Below, one piece after another: positions 38,076 to 46,502 of a DNA stretch of 64,000 nucleotides. The stretch is from Microbulbifer sp. ALW1 (GTDB taxonomy: Bacteria; Pseudomonadota; Gammaproteobacteria; Pseudomonadales; Cellvibrionaceae): positions 2,644,501 to 2,708,500 of the forward strand of contig NZ_CP047569.1 in the NCBI RefSeq assembly GCF_009903625.1, written 5' to 3'. Position numbers and translations under genes: made by a program. The notes below the pieces were generated by a model that saw only the letters and a list, made by a program, of their open reading frames with translations, made no database searches and was not told the DNA's origin. Each line of letters begins with the position of its first letter. Within the stretch, counting starts at the first letter, position 1.

Positions 38076-39202
38076 TGCGTTGTTTCATGCGACTGATGTG
38101 TGTGATTGCCGCTTGTATTTCCGTGTCGGCCGCTGCAATAACAATCGAAGAGGTGACGCGCATCGAAGGTATTCGAGATAACCAGTTGGTAGGTTATGGG
38201 CTGGTTGTCGGCCTCGCAGGAACCGGGGATTCTGCGAGAAATCGCGCAACGATACAAAGCGTTTCAAATACTCTCAGGGAGTTCGGCGTTAATACTGATC
38301 GGTTCAATTCTGCCTCGCGGAATGTCGCTGCAGTAATCGTAACGGCTACGTTACCGCCGTTCGCTTCGCGTGGAGATCGCATTGATGTTCAGGTTTCGTC
38401 GCTGGGCGATGCCCGTTCTCTGGCCGGCGGCACCCTCTTTATGACACCACTTGAAGGCCCGGATAGCCGGATGCATGCGCTAGCTCAGGGCCCAGTAGTG
38501 ACTGGTGGTTACAACTACTCCAAATTCGATACTAGCTTGCAAAAGAATCACCCGACGGTAGGACGGGTGACAAAAGGAGCGATTGTAGAGCGAAATTTTA
38601 ATTCAGAATTTATTGGTGAGGACGGAGGCGTTGTTCTTATTTTGAATGAACCGAACTTCAAAATGGCGAGTGATATCGCAAGTGCCATTACAGATCGCGT
38701 ATCCGGTGCTTTTGCAGAGCCGATCAATCCAGGGAAAGTCCTTGTGTCGCCATCGGATGCTAAGGGCAGTTCTCCTTTCGATGTGATCACGCGCGCGCTA
38801 GCGTTAGACATTGACATGATTGAAAGGAATCGCATAGTCATTAACGAAAAAACAGGCACGATCGTAGCTGGTGGCGACATAGAGATCGGTGAGGCGACGA
38901 TTTCCCATGAAAATATTCATGTAGCGATTACCACTGTGTATGACGTAAGTCAGCCATATTCTGTCGGTCTTTTCGCAGGACGTCGGTCGAGAACCGGAGA
39001 TATTCGCACAGAGGTTGTCCCGAGCACTGATATTACTGTATCAGCAGAGGAACACGCGCCTGTGACGATGCGCAAAGGCACAAAGGTTGATGAGCTCTTG
39101 AAGCATCTCTCGAGTATTGGAGTTCAAACCCGAGACATCATTAGCATCCTGCAGGCACTGAAAAGCGCGGGTGCGATTCAAGCAGAAATAGTGGTGGAAT
39201 AA
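38075..39202 (+). CDS. flgI: P-ring protein FlgI
   Basis: 375 residues from ATG 38075, which overlaps the flgH stop (TAATG); ATGs at 38045 and 38057 would put extra residues before the signal peptide. Signal peptide, then the family start 'RIEGIRDNQLVGYGLVVGLAGTGD', 'PPFASRGDRIDVQVSSLGDARSLAGGTL', 'VGRVTKGAIVER' and 'INEKTGTIVAGGDIEIG'. Full length. Together with FlgH and FlgA it shows that the machine is built to cross peptidoglycan and outer membrane. Confidence 0.95.
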   Translation: MRCFMRLMCVIAACISVSAAAITIEEVTRIEGIRDNQLVGYGLVVGLAGTGDSARNRATIQSVSNTLREFGVNTDRFNSASRNVAAVIVTATLPPFASRGDRIDVQVSSLGDARSLAGGTLFMTPLEGPDSRMHALAQGPVVTGGYNYSKFDTSLQKNHPTVGRVTKGAIVERNFNSEFIGEDGGVVLILNEPNFKMASDIASAITDRVSGAFAEPINPGKVLVSPSDAKGSSPFDVITRALALDIDMIERNRIVINEKTGTIVAGGDIEIGEATISHENIHVAITTVYDVSQPYSVGLFAGRRSRTGDIRTEVVPSTDITVSAEEHAPVTMRKGTKVDELLKHLSSIGVQTRDIISILQALKSAGAIQAEIVVE

Positions 39203-39555
39203 TGAATGTAGATTCGATGTCGGCATTGGTTGGGTCAGCGCTTGACTACTACGCTCAAGCGCAAGATGTAAATAGCAGAAACTTCAGTACTGTTGGAACC
39301 GGTAGAGGATTTGAGGTTGCTGTAGATTTCAATGAAATCTTAACCGAGCATTTAGAGGCTGGAGGAAACTACCAGACGTTCTGGCCTAAGGTGACTCTGT
39401 TGGTCGATGCAAATGTCACAGTAAATACGCGTGAAGTAACGCTTCCAGATGTTGTGCTTTCGAGCGAGCGATTTTCCGGTAGTTACAAAAATATTGGCAC
39501 CGTCTACAACCAGATGGTCGAGTTGTATCAGGCTGCGCTGGGGAAAGGTAAGTGA
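39202..39555 (+). CDS. flgB: Proximal rod protein, FlgB-like (divergent)
   Basis: 117 residues (FlgB ~135). The N-terminal rod motif is weak ('ALDYYAQAQDVNSRNFSTVGT'). The C-terminal part 'VTVNTREVTLPDVVLSSERFSGSY' plus 'VYNQMVELYQAAL' follows the FlgB pattern of 'VDxxxExxxxxxNxxxY' and a closing helix. Called FlgB by position directly before the FlgC-like gene, and by length. TAATG overlap with flgI and GTGA overlap with the next gene. Confidence 0.7.
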   Translation: MNVDSMSALVGSALDYYAQAQDVNSRNFSTVGTGRGFEVAVDFNEILTEHLEAGGNYQTFWPKVTLLVDANVTVNTREVTLPDVVLSSERFSGSYKNIGTVYNQMVELYQAALGKGK

Positions 39556-39944
39556 GTACGACGACAGCGGTTGATGAACTGGCGCGTTCGATGCGGAGAG
39601 ATCTTGCATCGGTAGAGCTATCTACCTTTCTTGTCGCGAATGCGGAGAGGATGCTTCCTTCGGAGACAGAAAAGGTATATGTCGGCTATGCGTACGGCTC
39701 CGACCGCCTTTCTTTCAGTGATCAACTTGATTCACTAATGAGTGCAGTTGAAGTACCCACGAAAAAAGTATACCTACCCGACTCCAGCTCCGCAGATGCT
39801 GCGGGATACGTGGTGATGGTGGATGTTGATGTTGCGAAAGAATTTGTGGATATGAGCCTAATTAAGCGCCGTTATGAGGCTGCGATCAAAGTTTATAACT
39901 CAATTTCCAGTATGAAAGCTACTGCGCGTGAGATAGGGCGATGA
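39552..39944 (+). CDS. flgC: Proximal rod protein FlgC-like
   Basis: 130 residues from GTG 39552. The N-terminal rod helix is poorly conserved, but the C-terminus matches FlgC: 'PDSSSADAAGYVVMVDVDVAKEFVDM' compares with 'PDNPxADxxGYVxxPNVNxVEEMVNM', and the closing helix 'RYEAAIKVYNSISSM' fits. Between FlgB-like and FliE, the standard flgBC-fliE order. Overlaps both neighbours by four bases. Confidence 0.8.
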   Translation: MSTTTAVDELARSMRRDLASVELSTFLVANAERMLPSETEKVYVGYAYGSDRLSFSDQLDSLMSAVEVPTKKVYLPDSSSADAAGYVVMVDVDVAKEFVDMSLIKRRYEAAIKVYNSISSMKATAREIGR

Positions 39945-40234
39945 GTATAGAGAGTATTCGACCACTACATACTGTAATGAATGAAATTATCGGCGGTGAT
40001 CTACAAACAAATGCGCTGCCTGATACGTCAAATTTCACAGAGTTTCTTGACAATATTTCTCAGGAAGCCGGCCGAGTTGAGGGGCTCGTCGAAGATTTTG
40101 TTCGGGGTAGTGATGTCGAGCTACATACGGTCATGATTGAGATGCAGAACATGAAGCTCAAGCTACAGGCAGTCACTGAGCTAAGAAATAAGGTGGTTGA
40201 AGCCTACCAAGAAGTAATGAGAATGCAGGTGTAA
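39941..40234 (+). CDS. fliE: Rod/MS-ring adaptor FliE
   Basis: 97 residues (family ~105). The C-terminal helical region 'DVELHTVMIEMQNMKLKLQAVTELRNKVVEAYQEVMRMQV' carries the family pattern (D..HxVMIA.Q.A..SLQ...VRNK...AYQEIM.M.V). Links the FliF ring to the FlgB rod. ATGA overlap with flgC. Confidence 0.93.
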   Translation: MSIESIRPLHTVMNEIIGGDLQTNALPDTSNFTEFLDNISQEAGRVEGLVEDFVRGSDVELHTVMIEMQNMKLKLQAVTELRNKVVEAYQEVMRMQV

Positions 40235-40238
40235 CCCT

Positions 40239-41498
40239 ATGAATTCGAAATTCGCACTGTCAGTAGCGATTGCTGTGTTGACGATATTTGCTGGCTCGAT
40301 GACATATGTACTTTGGAAGGGTGATCACATCGTTGTAGATAGCCTCGCAGACGGACAGAAGCAAGAAGCGCTAAAAAACTATCTCGCAACACGTGGAATA
40401 AGCTATAGCGTGAATGATTCGGGGCAGATTATGGTCTCCTCAGACAAGATTGAGGACGTCAGACGTTCTGTTGGCGCTGCTGGCGCACTGAGTCACCAGA
40501 GGGTGGGCTTTGAGATCTTTCAGGATGATAGCTATGGTGCGACAGAGTTCGCACAAAAAATATCCTATCAGCGCGCACTACAAGGAGAGCTTGAGAAAAC
40601 GATTGTTTCGCTAAAGGGAGTACTCGACGCTCGGGTGCATCTGGCGATACCGACCAAGACGCGGATATTTCGAAAAACAGAGGAAGTGGCTGCATCTGTT
40701 GTCGTATCACTTGCCGATGAAGGTAGTTTGGCCAGTATTGAGCCGGCTGTCCGAAGTATCATCATTGGCGCAGTTCCGGACATCGCGGCAGAAAGCGTTT
40801 CAGTAATTCAGGACAGTGGGAGCCGTTTAGGTAGAGTTGGCGGGCTGGCTGGGGTTGATTCCATTTTGGCGCAGGAGAGGTTACGGGAGTCTGATATTGC
40901 CGAGTCAGTATCGAAGATGCTGTTAACTTGGTTCAATCCTGCCGATTTCAGTGTCAGCGTATCGGTCACCATGACCAAGGATAGGAAGACCATTGAATCT
41001 ACAGCTCCTGTCGCCTCCTCTTCCGTTGTTCGTGCAAAAAAAATGACATCGGGCGAGGATGGTGAAGCTGTAGAAGATATCAGCTATGAGTATGGAACTA
41101 AATCTGAAAATATTGAGGTTCCTGCCGGCCAGATCGTCAAGATTGGCATGGGTGTGGCTATTAACACCGATATCAGCGAGCCCCAGATTGCTGCAATCAG
41201 AGAATTGATTTCTAGTGCAATTGGGCTGGATGAGCAACGTGGCGATAGCCTAACCGTGATCCGACTGAATGTTTCAGAAAACGTAAGTAGTTTGGGCGCG
41301 CCGTTAGTATCTTCAGAGATTGCCGTTTCAAAAAGTGGGCCATTGGCTTACGGCTCGAAGATATTACTGCTTTGGCAAGTAGCAATTTCAGCAGGTGTGG
41401 TACTTATGCTGGTGGCAAATCGATTGCACAGAAGGCGACAGAGAAAGCGGGTTGTAAGGAAAGTGGAGTCCTGGTTGACAGGAGAAGTCGTACAGTGA
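40239..41498 (+). CDS. fliF: MS-ring protein FliF, shortened, without a normal FliG-binding tail
   Basis: 419 residues against ~550 in motile bacteria. N-terminal membrane helix (residues ~5-26), then YscJ/FliF ring domains with 'GFEIFQDDSYGATEFAQKISYQRALQGELEKTI' and 'VLDARVHLAIP'. A shortened periplasmic beta-collar region follows, then a second membrane helix (~residues 374-394) and a basic tail of only about 25 residues ending at the stop. In flagella the tail binds FliG; here that interface is largely missing, consistent with the tiny FliG. In length and design it is halfway to the SctJ ring of injectisomes. Confidence 0.92.
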   Translation: MNSKFALSVAIAVLTIFAGSMTYVLWKGDHIVVDSLADGQKQEALKNYLATRGISYSVNDSGQIMVSSDKIEDVRRSVGAAGALSHQRVGFEIFQDDSYGATEFAQKISYQRALQGELEKTIVSLKGVLDARVHLAIPTKTRIFRKTEEVAASVVVSLADEGSLASIEPAVRSIIIGAVPDIAAESVSVIQDSGSRLGRVGGLAGVDSILAQERLRESDIAESVSKMLLTWFNPADFSVSVSVTMTKDRKTIESTAPVASSSVVRAKKMTSGEDGEAVEDISYEYGTKSENIEVPAGQIVKIGMGVAINTDISEPQIAAIRELISSAIGLDEQRGDSLTVIRLNVSENVSSLGAPLVSSEIAVSKSGPLAYGSKILLLWQVAISAGVVLMLVANRLHRRRQRKRVVRKVESWLTGEVVQ

Positions 41499-41791
41499 AT
41501 GCAAAGTTAACCGCAATTGCACTGGCAAGCTTACCGAGCGCTGCGCAGAAGAAGTCAATATCAGAACTCCCTGATAATCAGGTCGTATCAGTTAAGCGTG
41601 CGCTCGAGGATCTTAATGAAACCGTCAGTGCACGTGAATTCAAATACTTAACGAGTCGTGATCTGAAAGGGTTGATTTCTAGATTCTCTGATCTTCCAGG
41701 TGAAGAAATCAAGCGAAGCCGTGCTATACAGGAGCTCAATATTGGTGAGCAAATGAAGCACTATCTTCTCAAGCAACTCAATTTAGGCTAG
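41495..41791 (+). CDS. fliG: Vestigial FliG-like protein (98 residues, no torque domain)
   Basis: Starts at GTG 41495, overlapping the fliF stop by four bases (GTGA). Only 98 residues against ~330 for FliG. The sequence ('LTAIALASLPSAAQKKSISELPDNQVVSVKRALEDL', helical throughout) resembles a single FliG armadillo-like helical segment ('KAAILLxxLGxExAxxVLxxLxxxEV'). The middle EHPQ-type region and the C-terminal charged torque helix are absent. Identity rests mainly on place (between fliF and fliH) plus weak helical similarity. With this protein the machine cannot rotate in the known way. Confidence 0.6.
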   Translation: MNAKLTAIALASLPSAAQKKSISELPDNQVVSVKRALEDLNETVSAREFKYLTSRDLKGLISRFSDLPGEEIKRSRAIQELNIGEQMKHYLLKQLNLG

Positions 41792-41799
41792 AGAATGAT

Positions 41800-42456
41800 A
41801 TGGCAACACTCAAGCTACCAGTAAAGCAATCTCAAGAAACACAAAAAATTGTGGACGTGGAAACACCCCATCTGGATTCGGAACCAGCAGCTATTCCGGA
41901 TGGATTGGTAACTAGAGATGAGTTAAATGCGGCTGAAAAAAAAGCCTATGAACTTGGCCTGGTAGACGGGAACGAGGCTGCCAGCCGTAAGGTTTCCGCA
42001 GAGCGTGAGGAGGTTGAAGTTCTTAGCGATGCGTTAAAGAGGCAAATCGCTACTCTGGATAAATCGACAAGCGCAATTTCAGGTCTTATTGACGAATTCA
42101 ATCAAGGTCTTCTTGATGTAAACGGTAGTATCAAAGAAATTGCGAAGCAATTTGAGAATGATTTTGCACGTTACTTTCTATTTGATGAAGATCTCCTTGC
42201 GCAGCAAATCGCAAGGAAAGTCGAGAGTTTCTCTAGAGAGATGTCTTTGGTCGACTACCGGATCATTGCTGATCCCACTTTGAAAGAGTCGTTTAAGATG
42301 GACGAGTCTCTTGCTCATCACTTGCCAAAAATCGAAGTCGAGTCAGGTGCATGTAAGTTGGTCCTGATTGACAGCGAAGGTGAACTCTACTGGGATCCTG
42401 GGATGATTCGTGACTTGCTGATAAAACCAGCCGCTCCCGATTCAGACAGTAAGTAA
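41800..42456 (+). CDS. fliH: Export ATPase regulator FliH-like
   Basis: 218 residues. The 'RDELNAAEKKAYELGLVDGNEAA' region is the typical FliH start helix ('AYxxGxxxG'), followed by a long coiled-coil stretch (~65-125) and a C-terminal alpha/beta domain ('DYRIIADPTL', 'KIEVESGACKLVLIDSEGELYW'). FliH dimers hold the FliI ATPase at the export gate and C ring. Directly before fliI; the stop overlaps the fliI start. Confidence 0.85.
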   Translation: MATLKLPVKQSQETQKIVDVETPHLDSEPAAIPDGLVTRDELNAAEKKAYELGLVDGNEAASRKVSAEREEVEVLSDALKRQIATLDKSTSAISGLIDEFNQGLLDVNGSIKEIAKQFENDFARYFLFDEDLLAQQIARKVESFSREMSLVDYRIIADPTLKESFKMDESLAHHLPKIEVESGACKLVLIDSEGELYWDPGMIRDLLIKPAAPDSDSK

Positions 42457-43745
42457 TGTTACAGCGTCAGATTTTGAGTTTTGACTCGTGTACTCCGCCA
42501 ATTCTGTATCGGAAAGGGTACGTTGTTGGTGTGGATAGGAGCTCGATAATTATTGAAGGAATAGTCGGGCATATCGGTCAGGTTTGCTACGTGCGTGATT
42601 GTCTAGGGGCGTATATAGGTGCTGAGATTATAAGAAGTACGATTGATTCAACGATCCTTATGCCCCTAGGTCAGATTGCTGGTGTACTGCCAGGCTGCGT
42701 CGTCCTTAAGCCAGTGCAGCAGACAATCCGGTCATTACGTGAATCAATCGACGAATCGTATTTTCTGACAGCTCTGGGCGACCCTGTTGTGGGTTACCAG
42801 CGCAATAAGCCTGTTTTTGTTAGTTTGGAAGATGGTACGTACAGTCAGTTTAATGCTGAAGCTTTACCTGCAAGCGAGAAAGCTACTACAGGAATATCAG
42901 TTTTTGATGACTTTCTTCCTTTAGCTTATGGGCAGAAGACGGCAATCTTTTCCAAAGCGGGGCTCGGTAAAAGCTCACTCCTAAAAAAGCTAATAAACTC
43001 GGATGCATTTGATCATGTGGTATTTGCGTTAGTTGGAGAACGATCAAGAGAACTATTGTCTTTTGTTCGTAACTTAGACCCACGTCAATCAGCCAAGACT
43101 ACTGTGGTTGGTGCTGCGGCTGCCGAACCAAGTATCCGAAAGGCGAGAGTTGTGGATACAGCCTTAGATGTTGCTCGAGAGTTACTTGCCAGCGGCAAAA
43201 AGATACTGCTTGTCGTTGATTCAATTACAAGGTATGCGGGAGCTCTAAGAGAGATAGGTGTCTCATCTGGTGAAATTCCTGGCAGGCAGGGAAACCCATT
43301 ATCTGTTTTTAGTGGAGTTTCTGCCCTGTTGGAAAGTGCCTCAGTTTATGACAATGAATCGAGTTTAACGATCGTTGGTAGTGTGCTCCTGGAATCGGAC
43401 TTTGAGGATCTGATTGCTGATTTTGTAAAGTCCGTTACCGATGGTCATGTGTTTCTATCAAGCAAGCTTGCGAATAAAGGAATTTTTCCAGCAATTGACT
43501 TGCTGACAAGTCAGTCGAGACTCTCTGAAGTAGTCTTCTCCGATGCAGAGAAGATAGCTGCTCAGTCTATTCGGAGTGCAGTTGCTGAGTTTGATGAGTT
43601 GGAAGATTACATCCGGTTCTCAGGCTATCGCTCTGGCGAGCAACAGTCGGTTGATAACGCTGTTGCGAATAGGAAATTCATAAACTCTTGGCTCCTCGGA
43701 GATGAAAAGTTTTCCGACCTCTTGGAGACTATTTCAAGTGCTTAG
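42456..43745 (+). CDS. fliI: Export ATPase FliI
   Basis: 429 residues (family ~440). N-terminal beta barrel, then the ATPase core with a P loop at residues 166-173 (S-K-A-G-L-G-K-S; the first position is Ser where FliI usually has Ala/Gly), the catalytic-Glu motif 'LVGERSREL', Walker B ending in Asp255 within 'LLVVDSITRYAGALREIG', and 'SGEIPGRQGNPLSVF'. The key Lys172 is present, so activity is likely. Energises unfolding and export of substrates. TAATG overlap with fliH. Confidence 0.95.
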   Translation: MLQRQILSFDSCTPPILYRKGYVVGVDRSSIIIEGIVGHIGQVCYVRDCLGAYIGAEIIRSTIDSTILMPLGQIAGVLPGCVVLKPVQQTIRSLRESIDESYFLTALGDPVVGYQRNKPVFVSLEDGTYSQFNAEALPASEKATTGISVFDDFLPLAYGQKTAIFSKAGLGKSSLLKKLINSDAFDHVVFALVGERSRELLSFVRNLDPRQSAKTTVVGAAAAEPSIRKARVVDTALDVARELLASGKKILLVVDSITRYAGALREIGVSSGEIPGRQGNPLSVFSGVSALLESASVYDNESSLTIVGSVLLESDFEDLIADFVKSVTDGHVFLSSKLANKGIFPAIDLLTSQSRLSEVVFSDAEKIAAQSIRSAVAEFDELEDYIRFSGYRSGEQQSVDNAVANRKFINSWLLGDEKFSDLLETISSA

Positions 43746-44163
43746 TTTTTATAAGTTGGCCAAATACCAGCGGTATAAAGCGCTTCGTAAAATCGTTGGG
43801 GAAGGACGCGTGCTTCGGGAGAGTAGCAGTAGGGTTGAGTCGCGGAAAAGGCATGTACAAGCAGAGTTGGAGAACCTTGATCGTACATTGAATAATACTG
43901 TTTCGTCAGGGATACCGCTTTATTTGCTGGATGAATACTTAAATAAAGTCCCAGTATACGCGGAGAACTCGGTGCGCTTGGAGACTGAATCGAAGCGTCT
44001 ACTCTCCGAAGTCGAGCGAATCGAGTCGATGTCAGCTGCGGTTTCCTCACAAATTGATTTATTCGGTGAAATGGAGCGAAAACAAAGGCTTTTGGAAAAA
44101 TTTTCCCTCGATCAATACCAGGATGACTTGATTCGGGACGAGTTGCGGAATAGGTCCAGTTAA
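43738..44163 (+). CDS. fliJ: FliJ-like export chaperone
   Basis: 141 residues from GTG 43738, which overlaps the fliI stop by eight bases; an in-frame ATG at 43702 would overlap far more. It is almost entirely charged coiled-coil helix ('LRESSSRVESRKRHVQAELENLDRTLNNT', 'VRLETESKRLLSEVERIESM'), the hallmark of FliJ/SctO stalk proteins that insert in the FliI ring. Sequence identity in this family is always low, so the call rests on shape and position after fliI. Confidence 0.75.
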   Translation: MLSFYKLAKYQRYKALRKIVGEGRVLRESSSRVESRKRHVQAELENLDRTLNNTVSSGIPLYLLDEYLNKVPVYAENSVRLETESKRLLSEVERIESMSAAVSSQIDLFGEMERKQRLLEKFSLDQYQDDLIRDELRNRSS

Positions 44164-44165
44164 AA

Positions 44166-44912
44166 ATGGGTATTCACTCACTGTCAGATTTCACATTCCT
44201 GCCATATGGCGATGTTGAATTTCGTGAAGATCGTGCATCCAGTAATAGAGTGGATGGTCAGTCATTCGATCAGTTTCTGCTATCTGACGCTCAGAGTCAT
44301 ACTTCTTCAGAGAAAGACAATTCAATTTCGGAAATTGAATCTGCCGATAGTCTCGACACTCGCCAGCACGTAATTTTATTCTCAGGCAGTATTTATGAAG
44401 AGGTTTACTCCAGCGTTCAGAGCTGGCCTCGTCTATTGTCGTTCGCTACAGGAGTTGATGGCGTTTCTCTGAAATTTGGTAACTCAAGGGAAATTGGGGT
44501 TATGTCAATAACTGTAACAGAGTCAACGTCTTATGAGAAAGTCAATAGCCATGATGTGGTGAGGCTTCGCGACTTTCTGAATCCCTTTTGGGGTAAAGGC
44601 AATTCTGCGTCAGGGAATATAGTTGGCAGTAGTGCTTCTACGATTGAAAGTATAAATGCGCGTATTTCTCATGCTCCGCAAGCGACAAACCATAGCGTCA
44701 CAACATGGTCAAACAGCTCATTACCTAATAGATCTATTCTGTTTTTGCTGATGAATGATATGGAAAACGAGGATAGTTGTTATTCAATATTTGTTCGGAA
44801 TTACGGCGAGACACGTGAAAATAGTAGCTGGTTATTTGAAATGATTCCATCGAGCATGCTTAGAAACGCAAAAGTGCATTTTAACGGTGAGGCCTTAGAT
44901 TATGTCCGTTGA
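44166..44912 (+). CDS. Protein at the FliK (hook-length ruler) position
   Basis: 248 residues, rich in Ser/Asn/Asp with a disordered-looking N-terminal half and no signal peptide. It lies between fliJ and flgD, where fliK normally lies, and a FlhB with an intact NPTH site needs such a switch partner. I see no clear FliK C-terminal motif (e.g. 'LxLxPxxLGxVxV'), although 'VHFNGEALDYV' at the end loosely recalls it. If it is the ruler, it is short compared with FliK (~400), which would set a short hook or needle. Function by position only. Confidence 0.45.
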   Translation: MGIHSLSDFTFLPYGDVEFREDRASSNRVDGQSFDQFLLSDAQSHTSSEKDNSISEIESADSLDTRQHVILFSGSIYEEVYSSVQSWPRLLSFATGVDGVSLKFGNSREIGVMSITVTESTSYEKVNSHDVVRLRDFLNPFWGKGNSASGNIVGSSASTIESINARISHAPQATNHSVTTWSNSSLPNRSILFLLMNDMENEDSCYSIFVRNYGETRENSSWLFEMIPSSMLRNAKVHFNGEALDYVR

Positions 44913-45312
44913 CGCAATTGGGAGTATCTTGGGGGGTGTCGAGACAGAATCGTCAAATTCCATCTCTCAAGAAGAGTTTCTTCGATTGTTTCTGGCGCAG
45001 CTTCAGTTTCAAGATCCCATGGAGCCGTTAGACAACAGCGAATTTTTGGCGCAATTGGCGCAATTCTCCAGTATTGAGCAGAACCGACAGAATGGTTTGC
45101 AGTTGGAAAATATTGCGAGACTAAATTCCAGCTATCAGGCCTCTGAATTACTAGGCCGGTCGGTGGAAGTCTCCTCTGAAAGCGGAAGTCTATTCGGATC
45201 CATCTCAGCTGTGTCGTTCGATGGAACTGGAACAACCTTTACCGTCAATTCCACGGATGGCAATGTCGTTTCGGGGCTTCGTCTTTCTCAAATACGTGTT
45301 ATACGACAATAA
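44902..45312 (+). CDS. flgD: Hook-cap scaffold FlgD, short form
   Basis: 136 residues against ~220. The N-terminal signature is almost canonical: 'EEFLRLFLAQLQFQDPMEPLDNSEFLAQLAQFSSIEQ' region (family 'FLxLLxxQLxxQDPxxPxDNxxFxxQLAQFSxxE'), then 'ASELLGRSVEV'. The Tudor/fibronectin part that normally follows is missing, apart from a short beta region. Sufficient in principle to cap hook assembly. Overlaps the upstream gene by 11 bases. Confidence 0.92.
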   Translation: MSVDAIGSILGGVETESSNSISQEEFLRLFLAQLQFQDPMEPLDNSEFLAQLAQFSSIEQNRQNGLQLENIARLNSSYQASELLGRSVEVSSESGSLFGSISAVSFDGTGTTFTVNSTDGNVVSGLRLSQIRVIRQ

Positions 45313-45320
45313 GGTAAAAT

Positions 45321-46496
45321 ATGCTCCAGTCATTTTTTAATGGTTTGTCCGGAATGGTCGTGTTTTCGCAAGGTCTTAACACGATCAGTAATAATGTTGC
45401 AAATATGAATACCCCGGGCTTTAAAGCCGTAAACAATTTCTATCGCGCGCTTGGAGAGGATGGGCATGGAATTGGCGCGAAACTTTCCGGTGAGTATATG
45501 GATGAGTCGGCAGGGACAATCCGTGATACCGGCAGAGCCACTGATCTAGCGGTTATTGGTGAAGGCTATTTCATTGTTGAGAAAGATGGTCTCTATCAGT
45601 ACACGCGGAATGGCCAGTTCGTGTTTGATGACGATGGATTCCTAAAGGATACCGTGTCTGATGGTTATGTAATGGGAGCTGGCCCGAGCGGTAATTTGTA
45701 TCGCATCGACATTTCTACAATGAAAACCTTGCCACCGGAAGCTACTACTGCACTCAGTTTTTCTGGGAACCTTTCGACAGGTGATGATGAGCACGAAATC
45801 CCGGCGATTTCTGTCTTTAATAGCTTGGGTGAGGAGGTGACGTTTGGGCTTCGTTTTGTCAATAGTACGGCCACGAACCCTGGTGAGTGGTCTGTAGTCG
45901 TTGAGAGTGATTCTGGAATTCCTTTGTGGACAGGTCAGCTGAATTTTGGGTTAGATGGGTCGGTAAGTCCAGGTAGCGAATCATTGTCGATTACCATTCC
46001 TTCCGCTGAAAATGGCACTGCCGGTGTTGCACTAGATTTAACCCTGACGTTCGGCGTCCCCGGGGATTTCTCGGCGAGCACATCATTTGCAGGTGGAACA
46101 GTTTCAACACTTGGATCTGAGATTGTGGATGGTCGTGGTTCTGAGGGACTAGTGGCGGCAAGTTTTAACGACAAGGGGGCCCTTAATCTTCTTTATTCCA
46201 ATGGAGATACGGAAGAGCCCTATACCATTGGTTTGGCATATTTCGACAACCCTCAAAATTTACGGCATATGGGAGATGGATTCTATGTGGCGAATACCTT
46301 GCAAGGTGTCAGTTATGGTCAACCGGATACTGGTATCTTCGGTTCGATTCAAGGAAATAGCATCGAATCATCAAATGTCGATTTGGTGCGCGAGTTTGCA
46401 GAAATGATTATTGCGCAGCGGGGCTATCAGGCGGCGTCTCACGTTATGGACGTAGCTAACACCATGATTGAAACACTGTATCAGTCTAAAGGTTGA
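45321..46496 (+). CDS. flgE: Hook protein FlgE
   Basis: 391 residues (family ~400). N-terminal 'NGLSGMVVFSQGLNTISNNVANMNTPGFKA' and C-terminal 'IESSNVDLVREFAEMIIAQRGYQAASHVM' motifs, with the central hook domain present ('ISVFNSLGEEVTFGLRF'). It is the most distal structural protein in the operon: no FlgK, FlgL, FliD or flagellin follows. It would form the visible extracellular tube of the machine. Confidence 0.94.
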   Translation: MLQSFFNGLSGMVVFSQGLNTISNNVANMNTPGFKAVNNFYRALGEDGHGIGAKLSGEYMDESAGTIRDTGRATDLAVIGEGYFIVEKDGLYQYTRNGQFVFDDDGFLKDTVSDGYVMGAGPSGNLYRIDISTMKTLPPEATTALSFSGNLSTGDDEHEIPAISVFNSLGEEVTFGLRFVNSTATNPGEWSVVVESDSGIPLWTGQLNFGLDGSVSPGSESLSITIPSAENGTAGVALDLTLTFGVPGDFSASTSFAGGTVSTLGSEIVDGRGSEGLVAASFNDKGALNLLYSNGDTEEPYTIGLAYFDNPQNLRHMGDGFYVANTLQGVSYGQPDTGIFGSIQGNSIESSNVDLVREFAEMIIAQRGYQAASHVMDVANTMIETLYQSKG

Positions 46497-46502
46497 TGCC
46501 TG

